DNA from: Phycisphaerales bacterium UBA3158
Lineage (GTDB): Bacteria; Planctomycetota; Phycisphaerae; Phycisphaerales; SM1A02
Length of the DNA stretch: 10,651 bases
Reading direction: 5' to 3'
Assembly (NCBI GenBank): GCA_002364555.1
Contig: DEYM01000014.1
Coordinates: 1-10,651 of the forward strand
The position numbers and the translations under genes are program-made. Positions within the stretch are counted from its first letter, which is position 1; each line of letters opens with the position of its first letter. Under the pieces are notes generated by a model. The model did no database searches and was not told the origin of the DNA. It was given only the letters and a program-made list of their open reading frames with translations. Of this stretch, positions 1 to 6,782 are shown in pieces.

Positions 1-1
1 G

Positions 2-32
2 AAAAAACCCCCCGATCCAGAGGACCGGGGGG
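2..32 (-). terminator. Intrinsic terminator of the large secreted-protein gene
   Basis: Read on the minus strand, six C (27-32) pair with six G (8-13), and the stem continues inward with one mismatch to a three-base loop near 19-21. It is followed directly by six T (complement of A at 2-7). The hairpin begins about 33 bases after the stop codon of the 908-residue gene. The GC-rich stem plus U-tract is the standard Rho-independent form. On the plus strand no T-run follows, so the signal is one-directional. Confidence 0.88.
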
Positions 33-64
33 TGGATTGTCACGTCAGACGACTTGTGGTCGCA

Positions 65-2791
65 TCACTCGGTGATGCAGTAGTTGACGGCGAAGTCGCC
101 GACAACATAGCCAGTGCCGTCGTTGGCATAGGAAGTACCCTCGGGGGCTGACATCCACAGGAACCAGCAGTCGCCGGTTCCGCTGGACGTCGATTCGACC
201 ATAAGCGAGTTGATCGCAGCGCCGGAGTAGTTGATGTCCGACCATGTCCAGCTGTACAGGGGATAGACATCGGCATAGATGATTCCCGTATCAGCAGAGG
301 TGCTGATGGTGCTGAAGTAGTCGAACGAGCCACTTGAAGGTGGTACTTCAGTCGAGAGTCCAAGGGACATGCCTGCTGGAAGTACCCCTTCGGCACATGG
401 TTCGAAGCCTGTTCCGTTGAACAGGAGAGCCAGTCCGTAGACCGTCACTTCGCTGATGGAAGAGATGCCTCCGATATCGGCTGCACGCTGGAATCCACCG
501 CCTACATCCGATGTACCGGCTGTCCAGGCACCGGACTCCGGTGTCGGTGCCACACCCGTGCCGTTGCAGGCGATCGGGCATACGTAGCCGGCATCGCAGG
601 ATTCGCCAGCGGCATAGAAACCACCCTGGCTGGCACATTCAGCAGGCGACAGGTCGCCAATGCAGCTGTCTCCGACACAACAGGCCGCTGCGGGTGCCGC
701 CTCGCCTTCGAGTCGGACCGTGTACTCGTCCTGTCCCGTGTTGCAGGGCGTAGTGGTGCCGGCATTGAAATCATGACCGACGAACACGCAGTAGTTGTTG
801 CCTGCAGGCAGTGTGACGGTGAGTGTCTCCTCCGCACCGGCCTCCGAGAAGGTATTCCCGACGAATGCCACGGAGTTCAGATCGACTATGCCGAACAGAA
901 GCTGACCTTCACCGCCAACCGTGATGGTGTACGAACCACCATCCACGTTGTCGAAGAGATACCAGTCGGTGTCTCGATAGGTCAGATCCGTTCCATCCTC
1001 TGCACAACCAAGGCAGGTGAAGGTCGAAGCCGAACCACAGATCGTCTCGTTGATCGAGATCGAGCCGTAGGAGGCTGGATTGGCGTTCAGGCCGCCATTG
1101 GGATCTGCTGCTGCGCCAGCGGCATCAGTGTCCTCCGAGCAGGGAACGCCCTCTGGCGTGTCCCCGGATTGGCATCCTGCCCATCCACAGCTGATATCGG
1201 CACAATCGCCTCCGAGAGACGTGCCTCCGAACGCTGTGCAGTCGGTCGGCGTCAGATCGACGCAGTCCGTCAGGCTGATGCAGCATGCCCCCTCGACTTC
1301 TGGTGCGATCTGGATCAAGGCATCGAACGCGGCCGTGTCAGTGTAGGCGAACGAACCGATTCGGACGATGAACGAATCACCGCTGCTGACGTTTGGAATG
1401 GTCAGTAGTGATGTGAAGTTGGCACAGTCCGCACCATCGTCGTTGCAGGCCAGGGCGTTTCCACCACAGCTGTCATAGACGGCGATCACCGTATCGAGCG
1501 TGGTCGCATCGCATGTGCTGACCGTGAGCGTGCCGCTTTCGGTGGCGGTGATGCTGTACCAGAGATCCTGATAGATCTGGCGAGCTTCTTCGATGTCGCC
1601 ACAGGGATCGATGGCGCTGCCGGTTGTCGTCGCACCGGTGTTGTCGAATGCAACCAGTCCACTGCTGACGATCTGGGCGTTGCTGCAGTCGTTGTTGGCT
1701 GGAACGGGAGCGCAGTTGCCGCATTCCGATCCGTCGCCTTGATAGGCGCCGCCAGTAGCGAAGCAGTCGTTCGGGACCGTCAGAGTGCAGCTGGAGTCGG
1801 CCAGGCAGCATGCTCCGGAGACACAGGTGTCACAGGAGGAGCCATCGCCGAGCCAGTCGCCGCCGGCGTCGATGCAGTCCGCTTCGGTTTCATCTGCAAT
1901 GCAGCCGTCGACTCCGAAGCAGCAGCTGCCACGTGGAGCACAGTCGGTTCCGAACTGCTCGATGCAGGCCAGAAGGTCGTTGACATCTACTACGCAGTCG
2001 CCATTTGGAAGTGGGGCGACGTCGCCAGCTGGACGTTCTGTCCCATCCCCAACTTCTCCGAACGTGGCGATGACCTTGAGGACGTCGTTGACGTCGACGA
2101 CGCCATCAGGCACATCGTTTGGTCCGCTGATGTCCGCACTGCATTCCGTGGGTAGCGGTAGATCGCAGGGATCACCGGTTCCACCGCCGACTCGATATGC
2201 CACATTGACGGCGGCTATCTGAAGTCCACCGAAAGCGAAGCCGTCTCCGGGGTTGGCCTGCCAGCAGTTGTTGTCACCGATCGTTGTGGCCGTCAGGAAG
2301 GTCTGGCCGTTGGTGCCGAATTCGTTGATTGGAATGACTGCGACATAGTTGATTCCGGAGGGAATGTCCCAGAATCCGTCTGCAGACAAATCGTACATGA
2401 AGCCATCACCACTCCAGAGGGTATTGACGGCCAGGACGCCGATGTAGTCCTGGGAAGCGATATCGCCCACCAGATTCGTGGCGGCGGTATCCGGCGTGCT
2501 GTAGAAGTTGACCTGGGCTCCACCGATCGCCTCGGGGCCGCCGGTGCTGTAGGTCAGGACCGTTGTGACATCCGTGGCCGAGAGTCCGGAGGCATTATCG
2601 AAATCATCGATGGCCGCGATGTCGTAGATCGAGAAGGCGGCTTCGAAATACTGACTGGCGAGACCGCCATTTACAGTATCGACGCTGGAGCCGTCATTGG
2701 GTCCGATCTGATCCATGAGAATAGGCGTGCCGCCGAGAGCGGCCATTGTCGTCAGGCCCAACATGGCCAGACAGGTTGGTGCAGATTGCAT
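65..2791 (-). CDS. Large secreted modular protein with dockerin-type EF-hands and cysteine-rich repeats
   Basis: This gene encodes 908 residues and its function is unknown. The chosen ATG (2789-2791) is preceded by AGAGGAG with 8 bases of spacing. A GTG 12 codons upstream (2827) is in frame but has no usable ribosome binding site. Residues 1-22 look like a signal peptide (hydrophobic, ending LGG), although they lack the usual positive n-region. Order of modules: an N-terminal beta-rich module (about 25-205); a dockerin type I-like pair of calcium loops (217-284, each ending in a DVND-L motif); Cys-rich repeats at 288-323 and 325-360; a pre-peptidase C-terminal (PPC)-like beta domain (361-499); a third Cys repeat (500-535); a second PPC-like domain (536-701); a fourth Cys repeat (702-738); and a C-terminal module (739-908) resembling the N-terminal one. 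The protein is very acidic, with one lysine and about eight arginines. No membrane anchor or catalytic motif is visible. Such mosaics are common among exported planctomycete proteins (recalled knowledge). A role at the cell surface, in adhesion or in binding is inference. Confidence 0.85.
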   Translation of the reverse strand: MQSAPTCLAMLGLTTMAALGGTPILMDQIGPNDGSSVDTVNGGLASQYFEAAFSIYDIAAIDDFDNASGLSATDVTTVLTYSTGGPEAIGGAQVNFYSTPDTAATNLVGDIASQDYIGVLAVNTLWSGDGFMYDLSADGFWDIPSGINYVAVIPINEFGTNGQTFLTATTIGDNNCWQANPGDGFAFGGLQIAAVNVAYRVGGGTGDPCDLPLPTECSADISGPNDVPDGVVDVNDVLKVIATFGEVGDGTERPAGDVAPLPNGDCVVDVNDLLACIEQFGTDCAPRGSCCFGVDGCIADETEADCIDAGGDWLGDGSSCDTCVSGACCLADSSCTLTVPNDCFATGGAYQGDGSECGNCAPVPANNDCSNAQIVSSGLVAFDNTGATTTGSAIDPCGDIEEARQIYQDLWYSITATESGTLTVSTCDATTLDTVIAVYDSCGGNALACNDDGADCANFTSLLTIPNVSSGDSFIVRIGSFAYTDTAAFDALIQIAPEVEGACCISLTDCVDLTPTDCTAFGGTSLGGDCADISCGWAGCQSGDTPEGVPCSEDTDAAGAAADPNGGLNANPASYGSISINETICGSASTFTCLGCAEDGTDLTYRDTDWYLFDNVDGGSYTITVGGEGQLLFGIVDLNSVAFVGNTFSEAGAEETLTVTLPAGNNYCVFVGHDFNAGTTTPCNTGQDEYTVRLEGEAAPAAACCVGDSCIGDLSPAECASQGGFYAAGESCDAGYVCPIACNGTGVAPTPESGAWTAGTSDVGGGFQRAADIGGISSISEVTVYGLALLFNGTGFEPCAEGVLPAGMSLGLSTEVPPSSGSFDYFSTISTSADTGIIYADVYPLYSWTWSDINYSGAAINSLMVESTSSGTGDCWFLWMSAPEGTSYANDGTGYVVGDFAVNYCITE

Positions 2792-3146
2792 CTCTTCAAC
2801 TCCTCTAAGTATTCCGTGTTTGGCCACCCTGAGGCAGCTTCTCGAGACAAAACGGGTATCCGTTCATGTCACTTGAGTGTACCGGGAGTCTTTCATTTTT
2901 CGAGATGCCAGATCTGAAATTAAGCCCTCGAACTGTGGTAAAAACATCACAGAGCTTGTTTTAGGTCCATTGGCGACCATGAAAAGCCGGCTGATGCCCA
3001 TTTAGGACATCAGCCGGAGGTCGGTTTGTGTTCAGACGATTCGTTGCGGTGTCCACGGTCCGTCTGATTGGAGGGGGGTGGCTGCGATTCATCGGTTACT
3101 CATGAAGGCATGAGCGTCGGATTCAGTTGAAATCGATCCAGCCGTC
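2792..3146. other. Intergenic region between the secreted-protein gene and the sigma-factor gene
   Basis: No credible gene lies in this 355-base stretch. It holds the leader of the minus-strand secreted-protein gene, including its AGAGGAG site at 2800-2806. Near 2851-2864 there is a short inverted repeat, AACGG-GTATC... pairing with CCGTT, overlapping a minus-strand GATACC that could be a weak -10 box. The strong hairpin at 2987-3017 is listed separately. A 6-bp hairpin (CTCATG/CATGAG, 3099-3114) and a distant CAGACG/CGTCTG pair (3033-3038 with 3061-3066) lie just after the sigma-factor stop and have no T-run. Confidence 0.6.
2982..3017 (-). terminator. Probable intrinsic terminator downstream of the sigma-factor gene
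   Basis: A perfect 10-bp stem, CCGGCTGATG (2987-2996) with CATCAGCCGG (3008-3017), encloses an 11-base loop. Read on the minus strand the stem is followed by CTTTTC, a short U-tract. It lies about 130 bases after the sigma-factor stop and 195 bases before the next minus-strand start, so it would separate the two transcription units. The U-tract is short, so efficiency may be modest. Confidence 0.6.
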
Positions 3147-3677
3147 TCAGGAGGCAGCCAATTTGGCTTCAGCGTTTTCAGGTTCGCTGTATCGATCCTT
3201 GAGCTTCTTGAGCCCACGGTACTTCCAGTTGTTGACTGTGGAGACGGGAACACCCATCGATGCAGCTGCTTCCTGATAGCTCAGGCCTTCGCAGACGACG
3301 AGTCGAACGGCATCGGCTTCCTTGGGGCACAGTTGTCCCAGATGACGACTGAGTTCGTTTCGATCGATTTCCACTTCCGGAGTCTGTCGGTTGACTGTGG
3401 CGGGTGCCAGTTCCTCCGCGGATTCCAGGAAGCGATTGAATCGCTGGTTCTTGTTGTATCGACGCTTGATCAGGTTGTCGGCGATCTTGATCAGATACGA
3501 GACGCTGATCGTCAGCTCTGGCAACCTTTCCAGCTTGAGAAGTCGGGTGAAGACTTCCTGTGCGATGTCTTCTGCGGAATCGGCAGGCAGTGACCGACGG
3601 GAGAAGCAATAGACTCGGTGATAGTACTGCTCGAATAGATCAAGCACGATGTTGGCACGGCTTTGTTGGGACGGCAC
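3147..3677 (-). CDS. ECF-type RNA polymerase sigma factor
   Basis: This 176-residue protein has the size and layout of an extracytoplasmic-function sigma factor. Region 2 spans about residues 12-80 (FEQYYHRVYCF, then SAEDIAQEVFTRLL and a basic IKRRYNKNQRF stretch) and should bind core polymerase and the -10 box. Region 4 spans about 113-162, with a helix-turn-helix LSYQEAAASMGVPVSTVNNW for the -35 box. The two are joined by a linker of about 30 residues. I chose the GTG at 3675-3677 because AGGAG lies 7 bases before it. A longer in-frame GTG start at 3698 adds seven residues but has its purine tract directly abutting the start codon. The gene stands alone, with no anti-sigma factor or receptor kinase beside it in the window. 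Its target promoters cannot be read here. Family call is secure; regulon and trigger are unknown. Confidence 0.9.
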   Translation of the reverse strand: MPSQQSRANIVLDLFEQYYHRVYCFSRRSLPADSAEDIAQEVFTRLLKLERLPELTISVSYLIKIADNLIKRRYNKNQRFNRFLESAEELAPATVNRQTPEVEIDRNELSRHLGQLCPKEADAVRLVVCEGLSYQEAAASMGVPVSTVNNWKYRGLKKLKDRYSEPENAEAKLAAS

Positions 3678-3697
3678 GACCAGGCTCCTCGTTAGCA

Positions 3698-3723
3698 CCT
3701 TCCAACGTATCTTGGTTGGAAGG
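3698..3723 (-). promoter_or_regulatory. Inverted repeat immediately upstream of the sigma-factor start
   Basis: CCTTCCAAC (3698-3706) and GTTGGAAGG (3715-3723) are perfect 9-bp complements around an 8-base loop. On the minus-strand transcript the hairpin ends 7 bases before the AGGAG site used by the preferred start. In the alternative longer reading frame it would contain the start codon's first base and the adjacent GGAAG. It could act as an RNA hairpin controlling translation or as a dimeric operator on DNA. The repeat is directly visible; the role is inference. Confidence 0.55.
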
Positions 3724-3739
3724 GGCGACTGGGTGAGGG

Positions 3740-3764
3740 CGTCTTCGCGCTCCTGGCGAAGACG
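3740..3764 (-). promoter_or_regulatory. Second hairpin in the sigma-factor leader
   Basis: CGTCTTCGC (3740-3748) and GCGAAGACG (3756-3764) form a perfect 9-bp stem with a 7-base loop, 16 bases upstream of the first hairpin. No T-run follows on either strand, so it is not a standard terminator. If the sigma transcript starts further upstream, the leader would contain two consecutive stable stem-loops. Confidence 0.45.
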
Positions 3765-4053
3765 GGGGGAAACGGGCGACCAATCGCATCAATGCGAAAG
3801 GATCAAGAATGAGGCCTTTTGAACCAGATGAGTCATGTCATGACTGGCATTCGGCTTTGAGGCCGCAACCCTGCACGCCCAGGGTCGAGTCAAGTAAGAC
3901 AATTCCACCGACTCGGTTTGCTTTCGCGAAAATGCTGTCATTGGTGACATCTGAAAAAAACGATTCATTTGGACTCCTGGGTCCCTTCGGACCTCTCGAA
4001 AGGCCCATACGATGAGCCTCCAGAACCCACTATGCGTCCTCCTTTGGCATGTG

Positions 4054-4095
4054 TGCCGATAAGAGAGGAAAATCCGAATAGTGCTGAATAGTGCA
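4054..4095 (+). promoter_or_regulatory. Candidate sigma70-type promoter of cls with an overlapping direct repeat
   Basis: TTGGCA (4054-4059, five of six matches to TTGACA) is followed after 17 bases by AATAGT (4077-4082, four of six to TATAAT). This predicts a start near 4089 and a leader of about 62 bases. The -10 box lies inside the first copy of a tandem 10-bp repeat, GAATAGTGCT (4076-4085) and GAATAGTGCA (4086-4095). A one-helical-turn direct repeat is the kind of site bound by some response regulators. Promoter call is by eye only. Confidence 0.4.
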
Positions 4096-4150
4096 TGGTT
4101 CACCTTTAGATAGGCGTGAAGCTTTTTCTCTGGTGCAGAGGTCCTTTGTA

Positions 4151-5539
4151 ATGATTGAATTTTTATGGGTACATCTGATATTCGTGTTTGGTGGCATTCT
4201 CGGGGGCGCTGGGCTGCTGCTATTGATCCGGGATCCTCGCCGTCGAACGCACACCCTCACATGGTTGGTGATCATTGTGCTGGCCCCATACGTCGGAATA
4301 CCGCTGTTTCTGATGATCGGTACCAGACGTTCAAACAAAACTTTGAAGGTCAAGGGGACGCTGTCGCTGTCCGCGTGTCATGACCACACCGATTCGGTCA
4401 CCGGAATCGGGCGTTCCATCAAGCCCTTGCTGGAAGGCATGGGCATGCCGCCGCCTAGTTGCGGCAATCGGTTCGAATTGCTGCCTGATGGAATCGCGAC
4501 CTGGAACCGGTTCGCCCAGCTCATCGAGTCCTCGACCCAAAGCATCGAGATCGAGACCTATGTCTTCAACATGGATCCCACCGGAATCAGATTGCGCGAC
4601 ATGCTGGTCGCCAAGGCCCGTTCGGGCGTCAAGGTGAGGCTGCTGATCGATTCGCTCGGATCGCATGCCACCAAGAAGTCATTCATGCAGCCGGTGATCG
4701 ATGCCGGTGGTGAAGTCAGCTGGTTCATACCGATCATCCATCGTCCCTGGCGGGCATCAGGCGATACCAGAAACCATCGCAAGATCGCCTTGTTCGATCG
4801 AAAGCACGTCATCGCAGGCGGGAGCAACCTTGGCGAGGAGTACATCGGTCCCACGCCCGTCGAAGGGCGTTGGGTCGACATCAACTTCCACATAGAAGGT
4901 CCGGTCGTCACCCACTACTTCGAGGTCTTCCGAAACGATTGGCAGTTCTCGACGAGGGGTGCCCTGGACGCCTCACCGGCGCCGATCGTCGAGCCGGTCG
5001 GACATTCGCTGGCGCAGGTCATTCCCTCAGGCGTGGATGTACCCGGTGACGTCCTCTACAACGCAGTCGTCACCTCGGTGTACGAGGCCCGCCGACGCTT
5101 GTGGATCACCACGCCGTACTTCGTACCCGATGAACCGCTCACCCAGGCGCTGGCTCTGGCAGCCAGGCGCGGCATCGACCTTCGCATCATCCTTCCCGAT
5201 GTCTCGAACCAGAAACTCGCCGACATCGCTCGTGGACCGTCCGTTCGTCACATCGTCGACTGGGGTGGTCGAGTGGTTCGGTACACCGGCGGCATGTTCC
5301 ATGCCAAGACGCTCGTGGCCGACGACGACTGGGCGCTGGTGGGTTCCATGAACACCGATCGTCGAAGTCTCTTCCTCAACTTCGAGGTGATGCTCTCGCT
5401 GTACAACAAGGATGATGTGAAGATCATCTCCGATTGGAACAGTCGTCTGATGGATCCCGCCCAGGAGGGGGCCAAGTCGGTGACGGCTCCTCATCGGATG
5501 TGGGAATCGATGGTCCGTCTACTGGCGCCCGAACTTTGA
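4151..5539 (+). CDS. cls: Cardiolipin synthase-type phospholipase D family protein
   Basis: This 462-residue membrane protein should condense two phosphatidylglycerol molecules to cardiolipin and glycerol, or perform a related phosphatidyl transfer, at the cytoplasmic membrane. Two hydrophobic segments at about residues 1-26 and 35-57 form the usual N-terminal anchor (PLDc_N). Two catalytic HxKxxxxD motifs follow. The first is H209, K211 and D216 (HRKIALFD), then GGSNLG. The second is H384, K386 and D391 (HAKTLVAD), then GSMN. Both are intact and the length is close to bacterial Cls. I start at the ATG at 4151 because GAGG lies 9 bases before it. A GTG at 4091 would add 20 polar residues ahead of the anchor and overlaps the promoter candidate. 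It stands alone, divergent from the sigma factor, with a 96-base gap before the next gene. The exact lipid substrate is not proven by sequence. Confidence 0.92.
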   Translation: MIEFLWVHLIFVFGGILGGAGLLLLIRDPRRRTHTLTWLVIIVLAPYVGIPLFLMIGTRRSNKTLKVKGTLSLSACHDHTDSVTGIGRSIKPLLEGMGMPPPSCGNRFELLPDGIATWNRFAQLIESSTQSIEIETYVFNMDPTGIRLRDMLVAKARSGVKVRLLIDSLGSHATKKSFMQPVIDAGGEVSWFIPIIHRPWRASGDTRNHRKIALFDRKHVIAGGSNLGEEYIGPTPVEGRWVDINFHIEGPVVTHYFEVFRNDWQFSTRGALDASPAPIVEPVGHSLAQVIPSGVDVPGDVLYNAVVTSVYEARRRLWITTPYFVPDEPLTQALALAARRGIDLRIILPDVSNQKLADIARGPSVRHIVDWGGRVVRYTGGMFHAKTLVADDDWALVGSMNTDRRSLFLNFEVMLSLYNKDDVKIISDWNSRLMDPAQEGAKSVTAPHRMWESMVRLLAPEL

Positions 5540-5547
5540 CGAGGTCA

Positions 5548-5577
5548 TTGGCCAAGCGGTCCTGAATTCGTCATACT
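5548..5577 (+). promoter_or_regulatory. Weak promoter candidate for the saccharopine dehydrogenase-like gene
   Basis: TTGGCC (5548-5553) and CATACT (5572-5577) are separated by 18 bases, each matching the sigma70 consensus at about four of six positions. The predicted start near 5584 would give a leader of about 50 bases before the AAGGAG site at 5620-5625. No intrinsic terminator is visible after cls, so read-through from cls is also possible. Confidence 0.25.
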
Positions 5578-5635
5578 GTCCGCCTCGATTCTGTTTCAAC
5601 AGGTTCGATATTCTCATTCAAGGAGCTGGGTAAAG

Positions 5636-6781
5636 ATGCAGTCGATGATTATTCTCGGTGCCGGCATGGTCGGTGGTGTCATGGCCGAAGACCTCGTTGC
5701 CGATGAGGGTCGCGAAGTGGCCATCATCGACTTCTCGGCGGAACGTCTGGCGCGTGTCGAGTCGCGGACCTCCGGTGCCGTTCGCACCATCCAGGCCGAT
5801 TGCGGCGATACGTCGCTGATCACCAGCATCGTCAAGGACTACGACATGGTTCTGGGAGCGCTGCCCAGTCGCTTCGGATTCGCCATGCTCGAGGCGATCA
5901 TCGATCTCGGCAAGCACTACTGCGACATCTCCTTCATGCCCGAGGATGCCTGGGAGCTCGATGAGAAGGCCGCCGCGGCCGGTGTGATCGCCCTGGTCGA
6001 CTGCGGCGTCGCGCCCGGGATGAGCAACCTTCAGGCGGGCCTGGCCGCTCGTTTCCTCGATCCATGCCATTCGATCGACATCATGGTCGGTGGTATCCCC
6101 CGTGATCCAAAGCCGCCGTGGAACTACAAGGCCGGTTTCAGCCCCTTCGATGTGGTGGAGGAGTACCTGCGTCCGTCGCGCATCATCGAGGATGGCAAGA
6201 TGGTCATCAAGGAAGCCCTGAGTGAGCCGGAGCTGCTTGAATTCGAGGGTGTCGGAACACTGGAGGCCTTCAACACGGACGGTCTTCGATCACTGGCCGA
6301 GACGATCAAGGTCCCCACGATGCGTGAACGCACCATGCGGTATCCGGGGCATCGGGATCTGGCCCTGGCCATGCGGGAGACCGGATTGTTCGACGAGACG
6401 CCCATCGAGGTCAATGGTGCGATGGTCGCTCCTCGCGACGTCACCTGTCGACAGCTCTTCAAGACCTGGTCCTACGATCAGGGTGAGGCTGATCTGACGG
6501 TCATGCGGGTCATCGGTGAGGGTGAGATCGATGGTGCGGCCACGCGACTGACCTGGGATCTTCTGGATTTCTACGATCCACAGAAGGATCAGACCAGCAT
6601 GTCCCGCACAACAGCCTTTCCTTGCACCTTGTGTGCTCGAATGGTGGAGCAGGGACTCATCGACGAGCCGGGTGTGTACTCGATGGAGCGTCTGGCTCAT
6701 CGCGACGATGTCGTCGGGAATCTGCTCGAGGGCATGCAGGCTCGTGGCGTGACCTATCGCGAGACTCGCGAGTCCATCTAG
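5636..6781 (+). CDS. Saccharopine dehydrogenase family oxidoreductase, L-lysine 6-dehydrogenase-like
   Basis: This protein has 381 residues, with AAGGAG 10 bases before the ATG. The N-terminal Rossmann fold shows G8-A-G10-M-V-G13 and an acidic D32 at the end of the second strand, which points to NAD rather than NADP. The central DCGVAPGMSN (122-131) and VGGIPRDPKPPWNYK (151-165) segments are hallmarks of the saccharopine dehydrogenase/lysine 6-dehydrogenase branch. The spacing along the whole chain resembles the Geobacillus lysine 6-dehydrogenase as I remember it; I could not align them. That enzyme oxidises the epsilon-amino group of L-lysine to give aminoadipate semialdehyde (cyclising to piperideine carboxylate). 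The lysine substrate is an inference. A saccharopine- or carboxynorspermidine-type reaction cannot be excluded. No partner lysine gene lies upstream. The downstream neighbour is convergent with a one-base gap. Confidence 0.8.
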   Translation: MQSMIILGAGMVGGVMAEDLVADEGREVAIIDFSAERLARVESRTSGAVRTIQADCGDTSLITSIVKDYDMVLGALPSRFGFAMLEAIIDLGKHYCDISFMPEDAWELDEKAAAAGVIALVDCGVAPGMSNLQAGLAARFLDPCHSIDIMVGGIPRDPKPPWNYKAGFSPFDVVEEYLRPSRIIEDGKMVIKEALSEPELLEFEGVGTLEAFNTDGLRSLAETIKVPTMRERTMRYPGHRDLALAMRETGLFDETPIEVNGAMVAPRDVTCRQLFKTWSYDQGEADLTVMRVIGEGEIDGAATRLTWDLLDFYDPQKDQTSMSRTTAFPCTLCARMVEQGLIDEPGVYSMERLAHRDDVVGNLLEGMQARGVTYRETRESI

Positions 6782-6782
6782 C

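Larger units (their letters stand above)
3678..4150. promoter_or_regulatory. Divergent intergenic control region rich in inverted repeats
   Basis: This stretch of about 470 bases separates the minus-strand sigma factor from plus-strand cls and holds no credible gene. Reading rightward it has two 9-bp hairpins in the sigma leader (3698-3723 and 3740-3764), and an odd palindrome AGTCATGTCATGACT (3831-3845). Next are a 6-bp hairpin ACCCTG/CAGGGT (3868-3885), a perfect palindrome TTTCGCGAAA (3922-3931) and a TGTCA/TGACA hairpin (3936-3949). Last come two mutually exclusive short hairpins built from GGAC/GTCC/GGAC (3971-3993). The promoter candidate and direct repeat for cls lie at 4054-4095. I could not place a convincing promoter for the sigma factor. 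Confidence 0.55.

Noticed and set aside
773..1408. Plus-strand open frame of about 211 codons
   Set aside because: It is opposite the large secreted-protein gene and shows no domain, signal peptide or ribosome site.
2792..2827. Longer GTG start for the secreted protein
   Set aside because: The added 12 residues include two glutamates just before the hydrophobic signal core. The purine tract directly abuts the GTG, and the strong AGAGGAG belongs to the ATG at 2791.
4091..4150. Longer GTG start for cls
   Set aside because: It would place a polar stretch before the N-terminal membrane anchor, starts inside the direct repeat, and lacks the GAGG site that precedes the ATG at 4151.
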